NCBI GenBank assembly: GCA_016192145.1
Contig: JACPUT010000005.1
Location: 62,001-126,000, forward strand
Origin: Acidobacteriota bacterium
GTDB lineage: Bacteria > Acidobacteriota > Holophagae > Holophagales > Holophagaceae
DNA length: 64,000 bases
Reading direction: 5' to 3'
Both the position numbers and the translations under genes were made by a program. This document shows, piece after piece, positions 58,194 to 64,000 of this stretch. How positions within the stretch are numbered: position 1 is the first letter of the stretch; every line of letters starts with the position of its first letter. The notes below the pieces were generated by a model. The model saw nothing but the letters and a program-made list of their open reading frames with translations. It had not been told where the DNA came from and made no database searches.

Positions 58194-59171
58194 TCAAGGC
58201 AACTTCGTCTTCGCATCCTCGTTCTGGAACTGGAGGGCCATCACCCACCAGCGAGTGCCATCGAACTGGAGCTGGAGGCTGTTGATGCCCCGCAGGGTCT
58301 CCTTCATCTCCGGGCCGAAGCGGGCTTCGTAGCGGGTCCACACGCCCGCCATGTTCCCCCACTGGGCGGTATCCCGCCGGGTTTCCTGTTCCACGAAGCC
58401 CTTCTCCCAGCTGGGCACCACGCGCTGGAGGAACTCCTCCACGCCGAAGCTGCGCACCCCCGGCGTGCCATCGGGCTTGTTGCCGGTGATGGTGAAGCGG
58501 CACTCCCGGTGGAAGAGCGCCCGGATCCGGGGCACGTCGCGCTTGCCCGCGGGGCCGGAGATGAAGCCATAGAGGCTCTTCACCAGGGCGTCGATAGTCC
58601 CTGCCTCGGCGACCGTGAGCGGGGTGCGGCTGGCGGGATCCAAATCACCGGGCAGGGGGCGATCTGGGGATTCGTCATCCCAGGCGCAGCCCGTCACCCA
58701 CCAGCGGTTCCCATCGAAGAGGAGCTGGAAGCTGTTCACGCCCCGCGCCTTGGGGCCGCCTTCCTTCTCCCAGCTCTCGTAGGCGCTCCACACCTGGGCG
58801 AGGTTGCCGAAGCGATCCACGCGGCGGCCGAGTTCCCGCTCGAAGAAGCCCCGCTGCTCCATGGCGGGGAAGGAGGTCTTGCAGTAACCCTCCACGTCCG
58901 TGTTCACGATCCGCACCTTGCCGTCCTGGGCCCGGTGCGGAAGGGCCAAGCGCGCACTGGGCAGGAAGAGGCTCCGCTGCAGCTGCCCATCCCGCTTCTG
59001 CCCCGCCGGCCCCGAGATGGAGGTGTAGAGCAGGGTGATGAAGGCGTCCAGATCCTTCAGATTGGGCGCAGCCGGTGCCTGGACGGAGGCGCCTGCCGCG
59101 GGGGCCTGCGCCTGCAGGGGGGCGACCTGGGGAACCACCAGGCAGAGGAGGGCGCATGGGGAGATTCGCAT
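58194..59171 (-). CDS. Secreted protein with two tandem NTF2-like domains
   Basis: A 325-residue exported protein (signal peptide CALLCLVVPQVAPLQAQ). The mature protein is an internal duplication: residues ~38-165 and ~190-320 share ITLLYTSISGPAGQKRDGQL / VKSLYGFISGPAGKRDVPRI, a WSAYESW / WTRYEAR segment and NSFQLLFDGNRWWVTG / NSLQLQFDGTRWWVMA. The helix-then-sheet pattern ending in RWWV is NTF2/SnoaL-like. Function unknown. It is convergent with the rhodanese-like gene. Confidence 0.7.
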   Translation of the reverse strand: MRISPCALLCLVVPQVAPLQAQAPAAGASVQAPAAPNLKDLDAFITLLYTSISGPAGQKRDGQLQRSLFLPSARLALPHRAQDGKVRIVNTDVEGYCKTSFPAMEQRGFFERELGRRVDRFGNLAQVWSAYESWEKEGGPKARGVNSFQLLFDGNRWWVTGCAWDDESPDRPLPGDLDPASRTPLTVAEAGTIDALVKSLYGFISGPAGKRDVPRIRALFHRECRFTITGNKPDGTPGVRSFGVEEFLQRVVPSWEKGFVEQETRRDTAQWGNMAGVWTRYEARFGPEMKETLRGINSLQLQFDGTRWWVMALQFQNEDAKTKLP

Positions 59172-59379
59172 GGGCCCAGCATGGTCCCCCTCTGCGCCCC
59201 AGGGGGCTCCCCCCGGGGCCAGTTGCCCCCTTCCTGGGGCAGAGCGCCCTGGCCAAGGATTGTGGTTGGTGATGCATCCAATAGGCTTAACAACAATTCA
59301 CAAACAACCTGAACGAATTGGCTGGAGACTGAACATTTCTTAACAACCGCCGTATGCCCTCGGTGCCCTGGAGTTGAAC

Positions 59380-62139
59380 ATGACCCCCGCGAAACCCCTG
59401 GCGTGGTTCCTCCTCGCCTCGAGCTGCCTCCCCGCCCTTGCCCAAACCTCAGCGGCCCTGCGCGTCCGGAGGGTGGGATCCGCCGGCCAGCCCCTGGCCA
59501 ACGCCCTCGTGACCGTCCACTCCATCGAGCGGGCGGAAAAGCGCACGGCGCGCACCGATGCCGCGGGCTGGGCGAGCTTCGCGGGAATGCTGCCCGGCCG
59601 GTACCGCATCGAAGGCCAGGAGATCGCCCTGAAGCCGGACTCCCGGATGGAGCTCGTGATCCGCCAGCAGGAGGCCGCCGCCGTGGTGGAGATCGAAGCG
59701 TCTCCCCTGCGCACGGAAACGTCCTCCGTGGGGGTGCAGGCGACCCTGCTCGCCTCCGATCTGGAACGCATCCCCTTCGCGCCCCACCGCTTCGCGGAGC
59801 AAAGCGCCGTGATGCCCGGCGTCTCGCCCAGCGGCAAGCCCGAGCCCGTGGTGCTCGGATCCATGCTGGATGGCAACAGCTTCCAGGTGGATGGCATGGC
59901 GACCAACCTCGCCTCCACCGGTCGCTTCGGCATGAACCTCAGCTCCGAAGTGCTGGAGAGCCAGACCGTCACCACCGGCGGCCACAAGGCCGAGGTGGGC
60001 TTCGCGCCGGGCGGGGTCTTCAACCTCGTCACCAAGACGGGCACCAACACCCTGAAGGGGAGCCTCTTCGCCAGCGCCATCGACCGGAGCCTCAACGCGA
60101 AGGTGGAGGATGGCAAGGCCAACAATCCGGAGGAGCGCGCCACCCACGCCCGGGAATGGGGAGTCACCGTGGGCGGGGCCTTCATCCCCGATCGCCTCTT
60201 CTTCTTCGGGGCCTTCAACCGCCAGCTCACCGACCAGGATTTCGACAACATCACCCCGCCCGGGGGCGCGCCCCATCGCCGCACCCTGGCCGAAGACCGC
60301 TCCTACCGCTTCTTCAAGCTCACCTGGCTGGCCACGGACAATCACCGCCTGGAGGTGGCCTGGTTCGGGGATCCCGTGGTGCAGCGCAACTTCGATGACC
60401 CCGCCAACGCCTCGCTCAAGGACGAGCAGCTCGGCAGCCGCACCCGCGGTGGCAACAGCTGGCTGGTGAAGCATGTGGGCGTGCTGGGCGCCAACCTCAC
60501 GTGGGAGAACACCCTGGGCCTGCACCGCACCGCCTTCCAGTGGTCCCCCGCCGTCCCCGAGGCGGGTCCCAACCGGGCCCAGTTGGACGCGCCCCTCCGG
60601 GAGAGCTTCGGCCGCTACGCGGAGGACCGCCTGGAGCGCGTCGAGAACCTGAGCCTGCGTTCGGAGTTCACCCTCTTCGCCGGCGGGCACCAGGTGAAGG
60701 TGGGCTTCCAGGGCCTGCGCTCCGACTTCACCACCGAATACCGACGCCCCAGCAGCGGGCTCGCCTTCCTGGATCGCGCCGCCGGTGGCAGCGGTCCCGC
60801 CGCCGGGGACATCACCGCCATCCGGGCGGGTCTCCTCGCCCTGAACGGCTCCGACTACGCCTATGCAAATGGGGATAGCCTCCTCACGGCGAGCCCGGTG
60901 AGCGGCCAGCTCGCGGGTGGCCGGGCGAGCTACCTCTACCAGCGCACCCTGGCCTCCCTGGCTTCCTACGGCGATCCCCTCCGGCAGCGCACCCTGGGGA
61001 TCTTCGCCCAGGACGACTGGCAGGTGGGCTTGGGCTGGACCCTCAACCTGGGCCTCCGGGTGGATCGCGCCGCCGTGGATGGCGAGGACGGGCGCGGCCT
61101 CTACCGCCAGACCCTGCTCAGCCCCCGCCTCGGGGTGAGCTGGGATCCCACCCGGGACGGCCGGAACCGGATCTTCGCTTACGCGGGACACATCTACAGC
61201 CCCCCCACGCCCGGCGCGCTGGCGGCCGCGGGCGCCACCAGCGGCGGCCCCGCCACCACGCGCCAGGTGTGGATCCCCACCCTGTCCGAGTGGCGCACCT
61301 GGCAGCAGACGGGCGTCCAGGGCGTGCGCAACGTCGCCATCGCCCCGGATCTGAAGGCCGCGCGCACCGACCTCTACCAGCTCGGTGCCGAGCGCCTCCA
61401 GCCCATCCCCGCCCTGGGCACCTGGATTCTCGAGGGGGTGCTCACCCTGAAGCGCACCCACGATCTCATCGACACCTACAACCCCGCCTGGGGCTACCTC
61501 CCCCAGTACGATGCCGCCGCCAACGCCACCGCGGGCAAGCGCTACGTGGGCAACCTGCCCGGCCTGGAACGCACCTTCAAGGGCCTCGATCTCTCGGCCC
61601 ACCGCCGCTTCGCGGGGGGGCACCTCTTCCAGATCAGTTACAGCCAGGGGGATCTCCGGGGCAACAGCCAGGTGGGCGGCGTGGCTTCCGCCACGGGCCG
61701 CAACACCGGCTTCGCGAGCATCCCCAGCCTTCGCCAGGACTATCGCCAAGCCGCATACGACGGCCCCCTCAACGAAAGCCTGAAGCACTCCTGGAAGGCC
61801 TACGGAAGCGCCGCCCTGCCCTTCGGGTTCGAACTCTCCGGCGTCGTCCTCCACCGGTCGGGCCTCCGCTACAGCGCCCTCGTCACCGCCAGCGGCGACG
61901 CCGTGCTGGCCCCCGGCGAAACCCGCGGCAACCGTGAACTCCCCAAGGTCACCACCGTGGACCTGAGCATCGCCAAGGTCTTCACCCTGCCCAAGAGCTC
62001 CCTGCGCACGGCCGTGGAAGTCTTCAACCTGCTCAACGCCCAGCCCATGATCTGGGTGAACAACGTGGGCGCCACCACCACCCCCGGCAACCACCTACAG
62101 CCGCGGGCCCTCCAGTTCTCGGCGCGGCTGACGTTTTGA
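59380..62139 (+). CDS. TonB-dependent receptor with carboxypeptidase-regulatory-like N-terminus
   Basis: A 919-residue outer-membrane protein. A signal peptide (LAWFLLASSCLPALAQ) is followed by a carboxypeptidase-regulatory/Cna-B-like domain (about 28-95), a plug region (about 100-230: SFQVDGMATNLASTGRFGMN, GFAPGGVFNLVTKTGTNTL) and a long beta-barrel. This is the acidobacterial 'Oar-like' TonB-dependent transporter type; the ligand is unknown. ATG 59380 has GGAG upstream, chosen over the in-frame TTG two codons earlier. The 208-bp upstream gap (59172-59379) has an AT-rich end but no clear promoter. Confidence 0.88.
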   Translation: MTPAKPLAWFLLASSCLPALAQTSAALRVRRVGSAGQPLANALVTVHSIERAEKRTARTDAAGWASFAGMLPGRYRIEGQEIALKPDSRMELVIRQQEAAAVVEIEASPLRTETSSVGVQATLLASDLERIPFAPHRFAEQSAVMPGVSPSGKPEPVVLGSMLDGNSFQVDGMATNLASTGRFGMNLSSEVLESQTVTTGGHKAEVGFAPGGVFNLVTKTGTNTLKGSLFASAIDRSLNAKVEDGKANNPEERATHAREWGVTVGGAFIPDRLFFFGAFNRQLTDQDFDNITPPGGAPHRRTLAEDRSYRFFKLTWLATDNHRLEVAWFGDPVVQRNFDDPANASLKDEQLGSRTRGGNSWLVKHVGVLGANLTWENTLGLHRTAFQWSPAVPEAGPNRAQLDAPLRESFGRYAEDRLERVENLSLRSEFTLFAGGHQVKVGFQGLRSDFTTEYRRPSSGLAFLDRAAGGSGPAAGDITAIRAGLLALNGSDYAYANGDSLLTASPVSGQLAGGRASYLYQRTLASLASYGDPLRQRTLGIFAQDDWQVGLGWTLNLGLRVDRAAVDGEDGRGLYRQTLLSPRLGVSWDPTRDGRNRIFAYAGHIYSPPTPGALAAAGATSGGPATTRQVWIPTLSEWRTWQQTGVQGVRNVAIAPDLKAARTDLYQLGAERLQPIPALGTWILEGVLTLKRTHDLIDTYNPAWGYLPQYDAAANATAGKRYVGNLPGLERTFKGLDLSAHRRFAGGHLFQISYSQGDLRGNSQVGGVASATGRNTGFASIPSLRQDYRQAAYDGPLNESLKHSWKAYGSAALPFGFELSGVVLHRSGLRYSALVTASGDAVLAPGETRGNRELPKVTTVDLSIAKVFTLPKSSLRTAVEVFNLLNAQPMIWVNNVGATTTPGNHLQPRALQFSARLTF

Positions 62140-62227
62140 GGTAATGGCCCTACGGGGAATCGCACGGCATGGAATCCAACCTTCATCCCGCACCGTCTTC
62201 CTCCTGGGTGGGCTCGCCGGATCTCGT

Positions 62228-63469
62228 TCAGGCCTTCCCAGGCTCCTCCGGCGGACCCCAGTGCCGATACCGGAGCAACAACAGGAGCCCCGGGATCGCG
62301 GCCACGACGCAGCAGAGGAAGTAGGCGCTCCAGCCGTCGTGGTCGCCCAGCTTCAAGCGGAGGCCCTCCGCCAGCCACCCTGTCGCGCCGGCGAAGAGGG
62401 TGCGCGGCAGGGCCATCAGGCTCGTGAAGAGGGCGTACTGGGTGGCCGTATAGGCCCGGTTGCAGCTCGCCCCGATGAGCACGGCGAAGCCCGCGCCGCC
62501 GGCGCCGTAGGCGAAGTTCTCCAGGGCATTGGCCGCGATGAACACGGGCAGGTTCGCACCCAGCCGGCTCACGGCCCAGAAGCCCAGGATGCTCCCGGCC
62601 TGCAGGAGCCCGAAGATCCAGAGGGCCCGTCGGAGGCTCACCTTCGCGAGCAGGGCGCCGCCCGCCAGGCCGCCGAGGATGATGGCCAGCATGGCCGTCG
62701 TCTTCTGCACGGTGCCGATCTGGGCCAGGGTGAATCCCGCGCCCCGCAGGAGGAAGGGCATGGTCATGGACTCCGCCAGCCAATCCCCCAGCTTGAAGAG
62801 CACCGCGAAGGACATGAGCTCCGCCATGCCGGGCCGGGGCAGGAGATCCCGCAGGGGCTCCATCACGGCAGCGGCCAGGGTGCGGGGAGCCGCACCCGTT
62901 TCATCCGTGTCCTGGGCCAGGAGCGTGCCCAGGATGCCGAGGAGGGTGAGGCCCGCCATGGCCAGGTAGGTGATCCGCCAACCGGATTTCTGGGCCAGGA
63001 TCAAGGCCCCCCCGCCGCTCACGAGCATCGCCACCCGGTAGGCCGCGATGTGCACGGAGGTGCCGAAGCCCAGCAGATGCCTGGGCAGGGCCTCCACGCG
63101 CCAGGCGTCCACGGCGATGTCGAAGGTCGAGGAGGTGATCGTCACGGCGATGGCGAGGAGCACCACGGGCACCAGGCCCAGGTGGGGGTCCCGCATCGCC
63201 AGCGCGGCGAGGGTCAGGGCCATGGCCACCTGCATGGCGAGCATCCAGCCGCGGCGACGCCCCAACATCGGAATGCCGTAGCGGTCCACCAGGGGCGCCC
63301 AGAACACCTTCAGAGAATAGGGCAGCGTCACGAAGCTGAAGGCCCCGATCACCTTGAGGTTCAGGCCCTCCGAGGTCATCCAGGCCTTGAGGGTGGAGCC
63401 GGTGAGGAAGAGGGGCAGGCCCGAGGCGAAGCCCAGGAGCACGAGAACCAGGAAGGTGCGCGGATTCAT
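62228..63469 (-). CDS. AmpG-like MFS permease
   Basis: A 413-residue twelve-helix transporter of the AmpG branch of the major facilitator superfamily. It opens with VLLGFASGLPLFLTGSTLKA and contains KVFWAPLVDRYGIPMLGRRR and FDIAVDAWRVE. AmpG imports anhydromuropeptides for cell-wall recycling. No amp or nag genes are nearby. ATG 63467-63469 is used rather than the GTG two codons upstream. Convergent with the TonB-dependent receptor. Confidence 0.85.
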   Translation of the reverse strand: MNPRTFLVLVLLGFASGLPLFLTGSTLKAWMTSEGLNLKVIGAFSFVTLPYSLKVFWAPLVDRYGIPMLGRRRGWMLAMQVAMALTLAALAMRDPHLGLVPVVLLAIAVTITSSTFDIAVDAWRVEALPRHLLGFGTSVHIAAYRVAMLVSGGGALILAQKSGWRITYLAMAGLTLLGILGTLLAQDTDETGAAPRTLAAAVMEPLRDLLPRPGMAELMSFAVLFKLGDWLAESMTMPFLLRGAGFTLAQIGTVQKTTAMLAIILGGLAGGALLAKVSLRRALWIFGLLQAGSILGFWAVSRLGANLPVFIAANALENFAYGAGGAGFAVLIGASCNRAYTATQYALFTSLMALPRTLFAGATGWLAEGLRLKLGDHDGWSAYFLCCVVAAIPGLLLLLRYRHWGPPEEPGKA

Positions 63470-63564
63470 CCCCACAGCCTAACCGTTAGGAGGGCATTCC
63501 CAGCCCCTCCCCCCCGCCGGAAGGCAATCGAGCCTACATTGGGGCGACTCCCCCGAGGCCGCCC

Positions 63565-64000
63565 ATGAATCGCTCCACCCCCGCCATTGCCTTCCCCTTC
63601 CCCCTCGCCCTCGCCCTCATCCTGGGCTGCCGCGCCTCCGAAGACGGACCCGCCACCTCCCCGGACGGCGGCATCCCCACCTGCACGCTCACGGCCCCTG
63701 CCCCCTTCGCCACGGGGCTCACGGGGGCCATCCTCCTGACGGCCACCGCCGCCGATGACGTGGGGGTGGCGGGCGTGGATTTCCAAGTCGATGGCGCCGA
63801 TCTGGCCACGGTGACGAGCGCTCCCTACCAGACCACCCTTCCCAACACCGCTGCCTACGCGAGTGGTCAGCACGTCTTCCGCGCCCGCAGCCGGGATGCC
63901 GCCGGGAATGCGAGCCCCTGGTCCCAGGCCGTCGTGAGCTTCGGAGGCGCAGTGGCCCTGCCCTCCGGCTTCAACCTCGGCTCCGTGACGACCAGCCTCA
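63565..64000 (+). CDS. Lipoprotein with Ig-like domain, partial (runs off the right edge)
   Basis: An open frame of 145 codons from ATG 63565 to the end of the window. A lipoprotein signal peptide ends in LILGC (Cys about 22). An Ig-like domain follows at about 38-128 (DDVGVAGVDFQVDGADLATV, then HVFRARSRDAAGNAS). The last residues LPSGFNLGSVTTSL resemble the opening of a PQQ-type sugar dehydrogenase/sorbosone dehydrogenase beta-propeller, so the missing part may be that enzyme; this is a guess from 14 residues. Confidence 0.65.
   Translation, partial: MNRSTPAIAFPFPLALALILGCRASEDGPATSPDGGIPTCTLTAPAPFATGLTGAILLTATAADDVGVAGVDFQVDGADLATVTSAPYQTTLPNTAAYASGQHVFRARSRDAAGNASPWSQAVVSFGGAVALPSGFNLGSVTTSL

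Overview
This is a GC-rich stretch (GC3-biased codons nearly throughout) from a diderm, flagellated bacterium. It carries lpxD, lgt, an AmpG-type permease, several outer-membrane proteins and a large TonB-dependent receptor with an N-terminal carboxypeptidase-regulatory-like domain. That receptor type, the gene repertoire and the GC content suggest an acidobacterium of the Holophaga/Geothrix type. This is inference; no rRNA gene is present to confirm it. Most of the window is dense housekeeping sequence with ATGA-type gene overlaps.

Layout. 1-5,000: an HD-GYP protein running off the left edge, a divergent malonyltransferase-like acyltransferase, a CoA-binding protein, a zeta-toxin-like P-loop kinase and an overlapping 63-residue frame, the last three bracketed by two copies of a large nested palindrome. 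5,000-10,740: carB and carA, a hemerythrin-like protein and tadA. 10,760-12,450: tRNA-Ser(CGA), a small membrane protein and a complete integron-type integrase without a recognisable cassette array. 12,560-18,850: a methyltransferase, an OB-fold-like lipoprotein, upp, a PLP decarboxylase, then copA and a copper chaperone. 18,875-21,400: an ECF sigma factor with a CorE-like cysteine pattern heading the copper genes, a DDAH-like hydrolase, a DUF2238 protein and tRNA-Ser(GGA) with a duplicated 3' end. 21,500-30,500: amidohydrolase, psd, scpB, an N6-adenine methyltransferase, motA-motB, yebC, a TPR protein, ybeY and rsmG. 30,500-44,350: LysM protein, PfkB kinase, a degenerate Smr-like protein, an outer-membrane barrel, two secreted coiled-coil proteins, ssb, a glutamine amidotransferase, enoyl-CoA hydratase, a TMEM175-like channel, zinc-ribbon and PH-domain proteins, hrpB, a PhzF-like protein, a GNAT and acpS. 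44,436-54,337: a chemotaxis/signalling operon (cheR, two HDOD proteins, cheB, a FliK-like protein, two sensor kinases). 54,350-64,000: lpxD, lgt, a pseudouridine synthase, a rhodanese-like protein, a secreted tandem-domain protein, the TonB-dependent receptor, an AmpG-like permease and the start of a lipoprotein.

The most unusual material is in the repeats. At least three families of intergenic inverted repeats built from short reiterated words (GCGAA/TTCGC; ATGAACAG; GGAGGCTGGAG) sit between genes. In two places they have entered coding sequence: an in-frame insertion in the pseudouridine synthase and the 3' end of scpB. The GCGAA family also forms two 240-260 bp nested palindromes with a conserved GC-rich core and a 42-bp identical arm. 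The copper-linked ECF factor, the lone integron integrase, the tRNA-derived palindromic duplication and two sigma-54-type promoter candidates are the other points worth following up.
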